A stretch of DNA of 64,000 bases from Oceanihabitans gracilariae (GCF_042684485.1 NZ_JBHULM010000001.1:124001-188000); one strand, 5' to 3'. Positions 51,122-61,073 are shown, counted from the stretch's first letter. Notes: generated by a model not told the origin, from the letters alone. A program made the numbers and translations.

Positions 51122-52024
51122 ATGAGTACTTTTTCATATTGGGTAGAAGCTGCAAGGTTACGAACTTTACCGCTTTCTTTATCCGGAATTATAGTTGCTT
51201 CGGCATTAGCAGCTTATAATGACGTTTTTAATTGGTCTATTTTTATATTGGCTATTTGTACTACCATAAGTTTTCAAATATTATCAAATTTTGCTAATGA
51301 TTATGGTGATGGTGTAAAAGGAACAGATAACGAAGATAGAATAGGTCCTGAACGTGCGTTACAAAGCGGAAAAATTACTGAGAAAGCAATGCTAAAGGGG
51401 ATTAAAATTAATATTGTTATATCTATTATTTTATCTTTTGGGTTAATTGTTGCTGCTTTTGGTTCTAGTCACTTACTATATACATTGGTTTTTTTTATTT
51501 TAGGTTTAGCTTCTATTTATGCAGCAATGAAATATACTATGGGAAGCAATGCGTATGGCTATAGAGGTTTAGGAGACGTTTTTGTTTTTCTGTTTTTTGG
51601 CTTACTAAGTGTAATAGGAGGTTATTTTCTATATAGTAAACAAATAGATAGTATTACTTTCTTACCAGCTTGCACCTTAGGCTTTTTAAGCACTGCAGTA
51701 TTAAATCTTAATAATATGAGAGATATTGCATCAGATAAAAAAGCAAATAAAAATACTTTGGTGGTTAAATTAGGAAGTGTAAAAGCTAAAAAATACCATT
51801 ACTTTTTAATTCTTTCTGCAATGGTATTGTCATTGCTTTTTGTGGTTTTATACTACAACTCGATTTTTAATTTAATATTTCTTATAGCTTTTGTTCCTTT
51901 ATTTATTCACTTAAAAAAAGTACAAAACAATACAGAGCCTGTTCACTTAGATCCAGAACTTAAAAAAGTAGCACTTAGTACCTTTTTATTAGCAATACTT
52001 TTTGCTATAGGATACATCTTGTAA
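51122..52024 (+). CDS. menA: 1,4-dihydroxy-2-naphthoate polyprenyltransferase
   Basis: The 300-residue inner-membrane protein has about eight or nine helices and the UbiA-family Asp-rich motif region NFANDYGDGVKGTDNEDR (about 59-76) plus the second NNMRDIASDKKANK (about 198-211). It attaches the isoprenoid chain to 1,4-dihydroxy-2-naphthoate. It is directly downstream of menB with a 3-bp gap and is followed by a terminator 141 bp later. Confidence 0.95.
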   Translation: MSTFSYWVEAARLRTLPLSLSGIIVASALAAYNDVFNWSIFILAICTTISFQILSNFANDYGDGVKGTDNEDRIGPERALQSGKITEKAMLKGIKINIVISIILSFGLIVAAFGSSHLLYTLVFFILGLASIYAAMKYTMGSNAYGYRGLGDVFVFLFFGLLSVIGGYFLYSKQIDSITFLPACTLGFLSTAVLNLNNMRDIASDKKANKNTLVVKLGSVKAKKYHYFLILSAMVLSLLFVVLYYNSIFNLIFLIAFVPLFIHLKKVQNNTEPVHLDPELKKVALSTFLLAILFAIGYIL

Positions 52025-52164
52025 TCTGTTTCTTGTTAAATATGCTAAAAAAAGAAATTTTGCATGTAAATATTTGTAAATCAAATAATTGCACTTATAT
52101 TTATACTGTTGATACTTCATGGTAAAGTGAAAATACTAAGTATTAATTTCAATTTTGGGGATTG

Positions 52165-52207
52165 AAAAACTCAGACAAATTCTACAATAGGTCTGAGTTT
52201 TTTTTGT
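52165..52207 (+). terminator. Intrinsic terminator of menB-menA
   Basis: A 12-bp stem (52165-52176 with 52191-52202) with a 14-nt loop and T run to 52206. Confidence 0.87.
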
Positions 52208-52232
52208 AATTTTCTTTTTTAAAAAATAAATT

Positions 52233-52910
52233 ATGAAAATCACATTTTACGGTCACGCTAGTTTAGGTATTGAAATAGATGATACACAGATTCTTGTAGA
52301 TCCATTTATAACAGGAAACCCAAAAGCTGCGCATATTGATATAAATACACTAAAGGCAGATTATATATTATTAACACATGCACATCAAGATCATATTCTA
52401 GATGTAGAAGCTATTGCAAAACGTACTGGAGCTATTATAGTTTCTAATTTTGAAATTGTTACGCATTTTCAAAATTTAGGTTTAGAAGGCCACCCAATGA
52501 ATCATGGTGGTACTTGGGATTTTGATTTTGGAAGTCTTAAATACGTAAACGCTATTCATACTTCTTCTTTTCCTGATGGAAAATATGGAGGACAACCAGG
52601 AGGTTTTGTTTTAGAAGGCGAGCATAAAAACATTTATATAGCTGGAGATACTGCTTTAACAATGGATATGAAATTAATACCAATGCATACCAAGTTAGAT
52701 TTAGCTATTTTACCCATTGGAGACAATTTTACAATGGGAATTAAGGATGCTATTCTTGCTAGTGGTTTTGTAGATTGTGATAAAGTTTTAGGTTATCATT
52801 TTGATACTTTTGGCTATATAGAAATAGACCATGAAGTTGCAAAAAAACAGTTTTTTAATAAAGGAAAAGACCTTATGTTATTAGAAATTGGTGAAAGTAT
52901 TTCGCTTTAA
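52233..52910 (+). CDS. Metal-dependent hydrolase, MBL fold, UPF0173 type
   Basis: The 225-residue protein is a metallo-beta-lactamase-fold enzyme with the metal motif LTHAHQDHILD (about 48-58) and later ligands in GDTALTMDM and GYHFDTF. The UPF0173 subgroup has no proven substrate. In related genomes a gene of this type is often found beside menaquinone genes, and here it follows menA after a terminator, so it may have its own promoter. No signal peptide is seen. Confidence 0.88.
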   Translation: MKITFYGHASLGIEIDDTQILVDPFITGNPKAAHIDINTLKADYILLTHAHQDHILDVEAIAKRTGAIIVSNFEIVTHFQNLGLEGHPMNHGGTWDFDFGSLKYVNAIHTSSFPDGKYGGQPGGFVLEGEHKNIYIAGDTALTMDMKLIPMHTKLDLAILPIGDNFTMGIKDAILASGFVDCDKVLGYHFDTFGYIEIDHEVAKKQFFNKGKDLMLLEIGESISL

Positions 52911-52993
52911 AATGAAGGTTTAACGTATTGAATTTTTAAACAAAGTTACTAGAGGAAAATATTTTTAGAATACGAATAAGATAGTAATACTGT

Positions 52994-53470
52994 TTATTCT
53001 TCTAACTCCTTTAAAGCCATTGTATAATCATACTGTAAGTCTTCATGCAAGCCAGTGATGATTTTTTTTATAGCAGCTATTTGTCTGTCGTAAATATTAG
53101 TAAGCGTAACGTTTCTTTTTATAGATGGTTTAAAATCTTTAAGTTTTTGGCAGAAGTAGAGTAGTAATTCTACTTCTGTTTCTTTTTTTAAAGAGTATCT
53201 GCTATACTTTTTAATAAGCCTTAATATTTTACGAACACTTTTTTTAATGTAAAAATAACTGTCTGTATTAATGGTTTCAAATTGTAAATCTATTTCTTGT
53301 TTTACATTTTCAATATAACCAGCTTCGTCATGTGCTTCAAAAAGTAAATAGGTAAGTAGTTCTTTATTTTCCTTTTTAAAGCGAGATAAACGCAAACAAA
53401 GGTGCATTAACTCTTCGGTAGAGTTGTGCTTTAGTTCGTCTTTAAGTTGTTTTACTGTAGCTGTTTTCAT
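52994..53470 (-). CDS. Conserved hypothetical helical protein
   Basis: The 158-residue, charged, all-helical protein (MKTATVKQLKDELKHN at the start) has no signal peptide or membrane segment. Lys-rich helices alternate with acidic ones, so a coiled-coil or helical bundle is likely. I recognise it only as the sort of hypothetical protein common in flavobacteria; no function can be assigned. It is on the minus strand, separated from the DUF202 gene by 96 bp that hold a small GAAA-loop hairpin. Confidence 0.65.
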   Translation of the reverse strand: MKTATVKQLKDELKHNSTEELMHLCLRLSRFKKENKELLTYLLFEAHDEAGYIENVKQEIDLQFETINTDSYFYIKKSVRKILRLIKKYSRYSLKKETEVELLLYFCQKLKDFKPSIKRNVTLTNIYDRQIAAIKKIITGLHEDLQYDYTMALKELEE

Positions 53471-53485
53471 TGAAAATTTATTTCA

Positions 53486-53503
53486 TTTCCGCGAAAGCGA
53501 AAA
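53486..53503. repeat. Short GAAA-loop hairpin similar to that at 11669
   Basis: TTTCCGC-GAAA-GCGAAAA gives a 7-bp stem with one mismatch. Both this and 11669-11686 carry the core GC-GAAA-GC in intergenic DNA. Confidence 0.4.
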
Positions 53504-53566
53504 CCTTTTTAAAAGAGGAGCTTTTATTCTAATTATACTATTCTTGTTTTGTAAAAAGCACAAAGA

Positions 53567-53830
53567 TTAAAGTTTGTAGTGTTTTCTTATGGTTTGTTTT
53601 ACTCGAAATAATCGAATAATACCAATAAGTAGTATTACAGGAGAAGTAGCAACTAATAGAATTCCAAAAGTTTCTAATTCTGTAAAAAGTTCTAATTTTA
53701 AAATGGCAAGTCCTGTTCCTAAAAAGACAACAAAAGTTCTAAAATAGGCTAAAAAAGTACGTTCATTTGCTAATTTGGTTCTTTCTATTGCTAACCAATC
53801 TCTTGTTGTTAAGCTGTTTTCTTCTATCAT
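53567..53830 (-). CDS. DUF202 family membrane protein
   Basis: The 87-residue protein carries the DUF202 pattern RDWLAIERTKLANERTFLAY (about 9-28), followed by two or three membrane helices (about 30-45 and 52-72). DUF202 proteins are small inner-membrane proteins of unknown role. Its ATG begins 2 bp from the stop of the upstream methyltransferase gene on the same strand, which suggests coupled translation and perhaps a shared function. Confidence 0.85.
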   Translation of the reverse strand: MIEENSLTTRDWLAIERTKLANERTFLAYFRTFVVFLGTGLAILKLELFTELETFGILLVATSPVILLIGIIRLFRVKQTIRKHYKL

Positions 53831-53831
53831 T

Positions 53832-55433
53832 TTAATGGTAACCTTTTAATAAATTGATACTTACTGTTGCTAAGTTGTTATTTGGAAATTTCGAGAAATA
53901 ATTTTTATCAGGTAATAAACCAACTTCTGTTGCTATTTTATTAAATACATCTATTTCTAAAATATATTGATCACTATAACCATGTGTAGCATCATAAGCT
54001 GTAGCAGCAGTTTTACCAATATTAGTTGCTGTAAATTTAGGATTAATTGTGTGTAATTCTATAATTAACAAGCCAAATTTTTCAACATAGGGTTTCCATT
54101 TTAGTAGGTGTTCACGTAAAGAGTCTTCCACCAAATTATTGCTAAGTCTTTTGCCTTTACTAGAAAAAGCACCAGTAGAAGAACTTATTTTATTGGTAAT
54201 GGTTTTTGGTGTTTGCCAAATTCTATTATGGTCTAAAAAAGTACGTACGTTTAGTAAATCTTTAAGTTCAATATTATAATCTTCTTTAAGGTCTTTTGCT
54301 AATAAATCTGGTCTGCCAATGTCTCCCCAAATAACTTTTGCCCAAATATCGGCTTTAATTAAATTGGCTCTGGTTACTTTTAATGCTGCTTGATTAAAAT
54401 CTGCACCAACTAATAATAAAGGGTGTTCTTCTAGCATTTTACCACGTAAGGTTTGGTGTTCTATAACATCAAAAATATGATTAATAAAAGCACCATTACC
54501 ACAGCCCATATCTAAAATACCTTTTGGCTGCTCATCAATAGGTTTATTAAAGAGCTTTATAATTACTTGGTCTATAACTTTAAAGTAGGTTGAATGTGCA
54601 CCACCACTTCCCCAAACATTCATTTCTCTTTGTACATGTTTTTCGGTTTCGTCTGGAGACTCTGTTTGTAATACTAATGGGTTTCCAAAAAGTAATTCGT
54701 CTAGTTGTAAGAAGGTTGGTAAATAAGAAACGGTTACACCATAGGCACTTGCTCTTTTAGCAAAAAACAATCCTTGATCTGTAAATTGATAGGTGTTTTT
54801 CTTTTTAGTAAACCAGCCTAAATACGAAAAGAAATCTAGTATTTTTTTAAAGCTTTCTGGGTCTTTATGGTATTCTTCTGCTGTAAAAGAGGCTTCCATA
54901 AAGTATTTATGAAATAAGCCATTTACACCAAGCATAACAATTATAGGCGCAACAATACAGCCTTCGATATGTTTTAGTACTTGTTGTTCTACTTGGGTTT
55001 CTGCTTTTAAATGAAAGTTTTTTTCATAATTTTTAAAAATACGTTCTAAAGCTATAAAGGCATCAGCACTAACATGTTTTTCTGGAAAGTTAACCGAATA
55101 GGAGAGAAGCTTAATAGCATCTTCATATAAAGGAGCGAGTTTAAATGCTTCTTCGCTATTTTGGTTGGTTTGATAAGAGACTATGTTGGTGGTGTTATTT
55201 ATATCTTGAACCAACCAACCTTGTGCTGCTAAAACGCGTAAAGCTATGTTTAAATAGCCTTCATTTGCTTTAAATGTATTAGCAAGATCTGTTGTATTGG
55301 CTTTTTTGTTTTGTAGTAAAAAATCTAAAACCCCTTTTTTATGTAATGCAAAAGTTGTTGTTGCTGTTGCTATACCATCTAAATGTCTAAAAATAGTTCC
55401 TCTAAGTTGTTCTTTATCTTTTTTGGTAAGCAT
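53832..55433 (-). CDS. SAM-dependent methyltransferase with two winged-helix-like N-terminal segments
   Basis: The 533-residue protein has two similar helical winged-helix-like segments (about 15-78 and 158-222; both pass through a block ending in GWL or GWF), of the kind that serve as dimerisation domains in O-methyltransferases, and a class I methyltransferase domain with motif I ILDMGCGNGAF (306-316). The last 100 residues include SNNLVEDSLREHLLKWKPYV and LLIIELHTINPKF. It resembles methyltransferases of polyketide-type pathways, but no such pathway is nearby and the substrate is unknown. It is coupled to a DUF202 gene. The duplicated dimerisation-like segment is unusual. Confidence 0.8.
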   Translation of the reverse strand: MLTKKDKEQLRGTIFRHLDGIATATTTFALHKKGVLDFLLQNKKANTTDLANTFKANEGYLNIALRVLAAQGWLVQDINNTTNIVSYQTNQNSEEAFKLAPLYEDAIKLLSYSVNFPEKHVSADAFIALERIFKNYEKNFHLKAETQVEQQVLKHIEGCIVAPIIVMLGVNGLFHKYFMEASFTAEEYHKDPESFKKILDFFSYLGWFTKKKNTYQFTDQGLFFAKRASAYGVTVSYLPTFLQLDELLFGNPLVLQTESPDETEKHVQREMNVWGSGGAHSTYFKVIDQVIIKLFNKPIDEQPKGILDMGCGNGAFINHIFDVIEHQTLRGKMLEEHPLLLVGADFNQAALKVTRANLIKADIWAKVIWGDIGRPDLLAKDLKEDYNIELKDLLNVRTFLDHNRIWQTPKTITNKISSSTGAFSSKGKRLSNNLVEDSLREHLLKWKPYVEKFGLLIIELHTINPKFTATNIGKTAATAYDATHGYSDQYILEIDVFNKIATEVGLLPDKNYFSKFPNNNLATVSINLLKGYH

Positions 55434-55462
55434 TGGTTATAGGTTTGATTTACTATAAATAT

Positions 55463-55493
55463 AAAAAAAACCTTTCAAGTATTTCTTGAAAGG
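55463..55493 (-). terminator. Intrinsic terminator of the fused E1 dehydrogenase gene
   Basis: A 9-bp stem (55471-55479 with 55485-55493) with a 5-nt loop and, on the minus strand, a T run of eight. It separates the E1 gene from the methyltransferase gene. Confidence 0.85.
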
Positions 55494-55522
55494 CTTTTTA
55501 AAAAGTATATAAATCTTACTAG

Positions 55523-57949
55523 TTATCTTAATTTTGGATAATCATTAGGATTAACCTCATGCATTACTTGATAGACCGTTTCAAAAATATCTTCGTGAGA
55601 AGGTTTTGAAAAATAATCACCATCTGTACCATAAGCAGGACGATGACTTTTTGCTGTTAATGTTAGTGGTTTACTATCTAAAAACTGGTAAGTATTTTGT
55701 GTATTTAGTATTTCGTTTAAAATATAAGCAGAAGCTCCACCAGGAACATCTTCATCTATAACTATTAAACGATTTGTTTTTTCAACGCTTTTTACAATAT
55801 CGTGGTTTAAATCAAAAGGAAGTAAAGATTGCACATCTATAACTTCTGCATCAATACCAACTTCTATTAATTCTTTGGCAACTTGTGCAACAATATTTAA
55901 AGTAGAACCATAAGAAACTAAAGTAATATCACTTCCTTCTTTTACTGTTTCTACCACACCTAAAGGTGTTTTAAATGCACCAATATTGTTAGGCATTTTT
56001 TCTTTTAGTCTGTAACCATTTAAGCATTCAACAACTAAAGCAGGTTCGTCACTTTCTAGTAAGGTATTATAAAAACCAGCCGCTTTGGTCATGTTTCTTG
56101 GTACTAAAACATGAATACCACGAACAAGGTTTATAATTCCACCCATTTGCGAACCAGAATGCCAAATACCTTCTAGTCTATGACCACGTGTTCTAATAAT
56201 TAATGGTGCTTTTTGTCTACCATGTGTTCTATAGTGTACAGTAGCTAAATCATCACTAATTATCTGTAAGGCATATAGTAAATAATCTAGGTATTGAATT
56301 TCTGCAATTGGTCTTAAACCACGCATAGATAACCCAATTCCTTGACCTAAAATAGTAGCTTCTCTAATTCCTGTATCAGAAACACGGAATTTTCCGTATT
56401 TTTCTTGCATGCCTTCAAGACCTTGATTTACATCTCCAATATGTCCTGCATCTTCTCCAAAAATAATAACTTCTGGGTGTTTGCTAAAAAGCGCATCAAA
56501 ATTATCTCTAATTACTAGTCTAGCATCTACCATTTTAGCATCTGCGTCATAGGTAGGTTTTACTTCTGTTACTTGTAAAGCAGATTGGTTAGAATGGCTA
56601 TGTAAATGCGAGCTGTATTTAGGTTGTATGGTATTAATATAATTATTAATCCAATTAGTAAGTTGTGTTTTTTCTGATGAATTTTCACTAATAACGTAGC
56701 GTAAAGCTTTTCTTGCTGTAGAAAGGTTATCTTTTCTAATAGGCTCTATAATATCGGCTAAATCATTTTTAAGTTTAGTTATAAAAACGTTGTTAGCACT
56801 TGTATTAGCAAGGTTTTCTAAAAGAGAAATAAGTTCACTGCGTTCTTGAGCAATAGGATTGCTGTATGCAGACCATGCAGCTTTTTTACCTTCACGAACA
56901 CGTTTTTTTATGCTTTTTTCAATTTCTCTAAGTTCTTCTTTGGTTGCAAAATTATTTGCAATAATCCATTCGCGCATTTTAAGGTTACAGTCGTTTTCTG
57001 CTTCCCAGTTTAGGCGTTCTGCATCTTTATATCTTTCATGAGAACCAGAAGTAGAGTGCCCTTGTGGTTGTGTTAATTCATTAACGTGAATTAAAACAGG
57101 AACATGGTTTTTTCTAGCAATTTCACCTGCTTTTTGGTAGGTTTCTATTAAGTTAGGATAATCCCAACCTTTCACTCTTAAAATTTCGTAACCGTTGGTT
57201 CCTTTAACACGTTGAAATCCTTTTAGTATTTCAGAGATGTTTTCTTTTGTAGTTTGGTGTTTTGCGTGTACAGAAATTCCGTATTCATCATCCCAAACAC
57301 TTATTACCATAGGTACTTGTAAAACACCTGCAGCGTTTATGGTTTCAAAAAATAGGCCTTCACTAGTACTTGCGTTTCCTATGGTTCCCCAAGCTACTTC
57401 ATTACCATTAACAGAAAAGTTGTTGGCATCTATACCTTCAACATTTTTATAAATTTTTGACGCTTGTGCTAAACCAAGTAATCGTGGCATTTGTGCTGCA
57501 GTAGGCGAGATGTCTGCACTAGAATTTTTTTGTTTGGTTAAGTTGTTCCAATTTCCGTTTTCATCTAAACTATGCGTAGCAAAATGTCCTCCCATTTGTC
57601 TACCAGCAGACATTGGGTCGTTATTAATATCTGTATGTGCATACAATCCAGCAAAAAATTGCTCGATGGTAAGTTCACCAATAGCCATCATAAAGGTTTG
57701 ATCTCGATAATAACCAGATCTAAAATCTCCATTTTTAAAGGCTTTTGCCCAAGCTAGTTGTGGTATTTCTTTACCATCACCAAAAATTCCAAATTTTGCT
57801 TTTCCTGTAAGAACTTCTCGACGACCTAATAAACTGCATTCTCTGGAGGTTACAGCAATAGTATAATCTTTTAAAACTTCAGCTTTAAAATCGTTAAAAG
57901 AAATGTCTTCAATTGTTTCTGGATTTGTTGTCATTTTTGATGCTTTCAT
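55523..57949 (-). CDS. 2-oxo-acid dehydrogenase E1 component, fused alpha and beta subunits (branched-chain type)
   Basis: From the ATG at 57949 the protein has 808 residues. The N-terminal part (about 15-400) is the E1-alpha ThDP domain (GYYRDQTFMMAIGELT, then GTIGNASTSEGLFFETIN), and the C-terminal part (about 465-808) is the E1-beta transketolase-type domain (FGEDAGHIGDVNQGLEG, PIAEIQYLDYLLYA, DEDVPGGASAYI). The fusion is known in Bacteroidota, where it is usually called 2-oxoisovalerate dehydrogenase E1. It would need an E2 and the E3 (compare lpdA at 10262). An in-frame TTG at 57958 is rejected, since it lies inside the promoter -7 box. Confidence 0.93.
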   Translation of the reverse strand: MKASKMTTNPETIEDISFNDFKAEVLKDYTIAVTSRECSLLGRREVLTGKAKFGIFGDGKEIPQLAWAKAFKNGDFRSGYYRDQTFMMAIGELTIEQFFAGLYAHTDINNDPMSAGRQMGGHFATHSLDENGNWNNLTKQKNSSADISPTAAQMPRLLGLAQASKIYKNVEGIDANNFSVNGNEVAWGTIGNASTSEGLFFETINAAGVLQVPMVISVWDDEYGISVHAKHQTTKENISEILKGFQRVKGTNGYEILRVKGWDYPNLIETYQKAGEIARKNHVPVLIHVNELTQPQGHSTSGSHERYKDAERLNWEAENDCNLKMREWIIANNFATKEELREIEKSIKKRVREGKKAAWSAYSNPIAQERSELISLLENLANTSANNVFITKLKNDLADIIEPIRKDNLSTARKALRYVISENSSEKTQLTNWINNYINTIQPKYSSHLHSHSNQSALQVTEVKPTYDADAKMVDARLVIRDNFDALFSKHPEVIIFGEDAGHIGDVNQGLEGMQEKYGKFRVSDTGIREATILGQGIGLSMRGLRPIAEIQYLDYLLYALQIISDDLATVHYRTHGRQKAPLIIRTRGHRLEGIWHSGSQMGGIINLVRGIHVLVPRNMTKAAGFYNTLLESDEPALVVECLNGYRLKEKMPNNIGAFKTPLGVVETVKEGSDITLVSYGSTLNIVAQVAKELIEVGIDAEVIDVQSLLPFDLNHDIVKSVEKTNRLIVIDEDVPGGASAYILNEILNTQNTYQFLDSKPLTLTAKSHRPAYGTDGDYFSKPSHEDIFETVYQVMHEVNPNDYPKLR

Positions 57950-57955
57950 AAGTTG

Positions 57956-57986
57956 CAAATTTACATAAAATAAAGCATTTTTGCAA
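57956..57986 (-). promoter_or_regulatory. Promoter of the fused E1 gene, near-leaderless
   Basis: On the minus strand TTG (57986-57984), a 20-nt spacer and TAAATTTG (57963-57956) match the Bacteroidota consensus. The -7 box ends six bases before the ATG at 57949, so the mRNA would have almost no leader. Confidence 0.7.
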
Positions 57987-58238
57987 TATACTAATGTCTT
58001 AAAATATTACGAAATTACTAATATATGCATGGTATTTTTGTTAAATGTAAAATATAAGTGAATTATAAGGGAAATTTATGAATATATTTTAATGGAATTT
58101 CTGTCTAAATTTAAAATTATTTAACTATAAAAAATATGCTTTTTATATAAATTTTAAAATAGTAACAAGTGTAAAACGTTAAATAGTAAGCTTATATTTA
58201 AGTGGTAGTGCTTTGGTTTTTAGCAGCAAGAGTAATAA

Positions 58239-61073
58239 TTAATACCAACGTCTTCTAAACAGTCCAAGTAAGGATTGTATATCTGCAGTAAACTTAAAAC
58301 GAATTTTTTGGCTATACTGTGGTTGTGCAATTTCCCATCCTAGATTAGAGTAAACCGGAAAATAAATTTCAAAATAATCTTCTACTAAGTTTATTCTTAA
58401 TCCCGAATCATAAACTAGTTTAGCCTTTTCATTTTTGTTTTTTAATGTACCTAAATCTCCATAAGCATGAATGTACTGCCAGATCGATGTACTTATGTTT
58501 GTAGTTGCCATCCACTGATTGGCATAGGGAGTTTCTAATTTTGATTTAAAACCACCTTCGGCAATAATTAATTCTTGACTAAATATTCCTGTACTTTCCG
58601 ATCGTCCTAAGTAGCCATAATCAAATAAATAATCTGTAGGTCTGTCTAGAGCAAAACTAAAATAATTGTTGCTTGCTTGGTTTTTGTTTTTTAAGAATGC
58701 TCCTGCAAAAAACCTAACGTTAAGCTGTCTGTTGTTTTGGTATAATTTTCGGTATTCGTAATTAAAAGATATTTTACTGAAAGTTTGTGATGCTTGAAAA
58801 TCTGCAAACCAACTAGAAAATTCTATTAAACCTGGATTTTTGTTTATATACCTTAAGTTGAAAATATTATAATTAGGTTCGGCTTCGTCTAATAAAATAT
58901 TATTAACGTCTTTATCTCTTCTAATACTTACATATCTTAGGTTTAAATAGCCTCTTTTATTAGCTCGTAAATTTTCGGTATCTCTAAAATGAAAAGTTAT
59001 AGATGGCTTTATGGAGGTTACAAATAGGTCAGGAGCATAACTATCATAACTACCTGTTAATACATATTGTATTTTAAATAAATTTCTGTTGCTGTCATTA
59101 TATTGATGATAAACAAGGTTAGCAGAACCCGTTAAAGCATTAGATTTTAAACCATATTGAGGCGCAATTTTGTAGGTGAAATCTTTTTTAAGTACCGTTT
59201 TATTGTATGCTTTTGTACCAACTACAATACCATCATAGATGTTGTTAAACTCTAAAATAGGCATAATTAATACTTGATTATACCTAGTGTCTTCAACATC
59301 TTTTAATAGTCTTATTTGTAATGGCTTGTTTAATAAAGAGGCTGTTAGTGACTTTGTGTTGTTTCTGTTATTTCGTTCTGGTGTTATCTTATCTTGGTTA
59401 AGAACAATTTTTGTAGCCTTGTTTTTTGGTAGTTTTATAGTATCATAAAGCGCATTATTGTTAATCCAGTACTTGCCTGTAATACTATCATTATTTAAGG
59501 TGAATAAAGAAGTAGGCATGCTTGTTCTGGTTTTGTTTTTAATAACCACTTTAACAGAATCTCTGCTAGGTTCTACCTTTTCTATTTTATAGTCTATTTT
59601 TTTTGAGGTTTTTAAATACTCATTAAAAAACCAATGAATGTCCTTAGAGGCTTTTGTTGTTATAAATTTTTCAAAATCTTTGGTAGTGGTAGGTTTTAGT
59701 TTTTGAAGGTTTAAAAACTCCTGTATAGATTGATTTAGTTGTATGCTTTCATCATAACTATTTAAATACTCTAAACCTATTGCAGCCTTGTTTGGGTTTG
59801 CTATGTTTTTGTTGAATTTTAATAAGGAATCTTTTTGTTTGGTAAGCGGTTGGTCTTGATTACCTCTTGCCATATTCATATATAAAAGATTATACTGATC
59901 ATTAAAACTAAGTTGTGCAGCATGAAAGGATTTAATTCCCCAGATATTAGAAAGGCTTCCAAAGATTTTCATATCTGGATAATTTTCTCTCACGTATTTT
60001 TTTAAGAAATATATCTGAAACCCATCTATTAACCATTGGTCTTTTCTTGGGTTTATTAAAAGCGTGTTTTCTAAATAATTATATAAAGCTGTTTTTAATA
60101 ATTTTAGTTCGTATTGAAAGCTATCAGGAAATGGACGAAAAAAGTCAGGTAATAAGTTTAAGCCATAAATAGGTTTTTTCTTATAATCTGTGTTGGATAC
60201 TAATAAGCGTTCATGTGGATATTCGCCAAGATTTTCAGTAATAAATCCTGCAACCTTGTCTGTAATTAATACTCTTTCTGTTTGTGTTAAATTTACGTCA
60301 CCAATACTAGATACAACACTAAAATAATCGGTTTGTACAGTATTAAAACGCGGTTCTTGAAATAGAAATAATTTGGTGTTAACTCTATCTTTTCCTTGTA
60401 AGGTAGTTGTTATGGTGTTGTTGTGCTTTGTGTTTTGTACCTCATCAAGTTCTGTGGTTAAAATGTAACTTTCTGGATAGGTAATTTCAAAGTTTTGATC
60501 TGTTTTTGGTATGTAGGCATCTTCAATACCTTTGTTACTAAAGTAATGCCAAGTACCATCATAAACAGCAGGAGTTATATACCAATATTTTAAATTTATA
60601 TTATTAGCGCTGTCTATACCATAGCGTGTAAATTTAGCGTTGGGTATTTGTACAAGATAATTTAGGTGTAGTGTGTAAGTTTCGTTAGGAGCTAAAGCCT
60701 TGTTTAGTCTTACTTTTATAATATCTAATTGGTTTTTTAGTCGTTCATGACTTACCTCTTTATTGTTCTGTTTTAAAGAAGTAATAACCGTAAAACCTCT
60801 GTCTTCGTTTTTAGCAAAGTGAAAATCATTTTTATATTCTTCGGCAAAACGTTTGGCTAGAGGAGTGTTTTTTGTTGAATAACTATTGCTCCAATCTGTT
60901 AAATAAATATACTGTAAAGTATTGTTAGATGTATTTTGGTATTGAATAGTTTGTTCTATTTCAATTTTTTTACTTGTAACATCAAAAGTTGCCTTTAGGT
61001 CAATGGAATTTTGACTAAAGCTTAAAAAATTCACTAAGGTGAATAGAAAAAAAAGTAGGTAGCGATTTATCAA
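58239..61073 (-). CDS. M1-peptidase-like protein lacking the zinc site, with a C-terminal outer-membrane barrel-like region
   Basis: The 944-residue protein has a signal peptide (about 1-20, ending SFSQ). Residues 25-450 follow the M1 aminopeptidase (gluzincin) plan: an N-terminal beta domain, then GLNLLPDFF (about 304-312) and WLIDGFQIYF (347-356), equivalent to the third-ligand helix. The HExxH motif that should come about 20 residues before it is replaced by KTALYNYLEN, and the third Glu is Asp350. It should therefore be inactive as a zinc peptidase. Residues about 590-944 are rich in alternating aromatic beta strands, as in an outer-membrane barrel. TTG start at 61073 overlaps the upstream stop by four bases (TTGA). 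Confidence 0.75.
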   Translation of the reverse strand: MINRYLLFFLFTLVNFLSFSQNSIDLKATFDVTSKKIEIEQTIQYQNTSNNTLQYIYLTDWSNSYSTKNTPLAKRFAEEYKNDFHFAKNEDRGFTVITSLKQNNKEVSHERLKNQLDIIKVRLNKALAPNETYTLHLNYLVQIPNAKFTRYGIDSANNINLKYWYITPAVYDGTWHYFSNKGIEDAYIPKTDQNFEITYPESYILTTELDEVQNTKHNNTITTTLQGKDRVNTKLFLFQEPRFNTVQTDYFSVVSSIGDVNLTQTERVLITDKVAGFITENLGEYPHERLLVSNTDYKKKPIYGLNLLPDFFRPFPDSFQYELKLLKTALYNYLENTLLINPRKDQWLIDGFQIYFLKKYVRENYPDMKIFGSLSNIWGIKSFHAAQLSFNDQYNLLYMNMARGNQDQPLTKQKDSLLKFNKNIANPNKAAIGLEYLNSYDESIQLNQSIQEFLNLQKLKPTTTKDFEKFITTKASKDIHWFFNEYLKTSKKIDYKIEKVEPSRDSVKVVIKNKTRTSMPTSLFTLNNDSITGKYWINNNALYDTIKLPKNKATKIVLNQDKITPERNNRNNTKSLTASLLNKPLQIRLLKDVEDTRYNQVLIMPILEFNNIYDGIVVGTKAYNKTVLKKDFTYKIAPQYGLKSNALTGSANLVYHQYNDSNRNLFKIQYVLTGSYDSYAPDLFVTSIKPSITFHFRDTENLRANKRGYLNLRYVSIRRDKDVNNILLDEAEPNYNIFNLRYINKNPGLIEFSSWFADFQASQTFSKISFNYEYRKLYQNNRQLNVRFFAGAFLKNKNQASNNYFSFALDRPTDYLFDYGYLGRSESTGIFSQELIIAEGGFKSKLETPYANQWMATTNISTSIWQYIHAYGDLGTLKNKNEKAKLVYDSGLRINLVEDYFEIYFPVYSNLGWEIAQPQYSQKIRFKFTADIQSLLGLFRRRWY

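Noticed and set aside
57950..57958. TTG start for the fused E1 gene
   Set aside because: The TTG is part of the TAAATTTG promoter box, so it is not expected in the mRNA.
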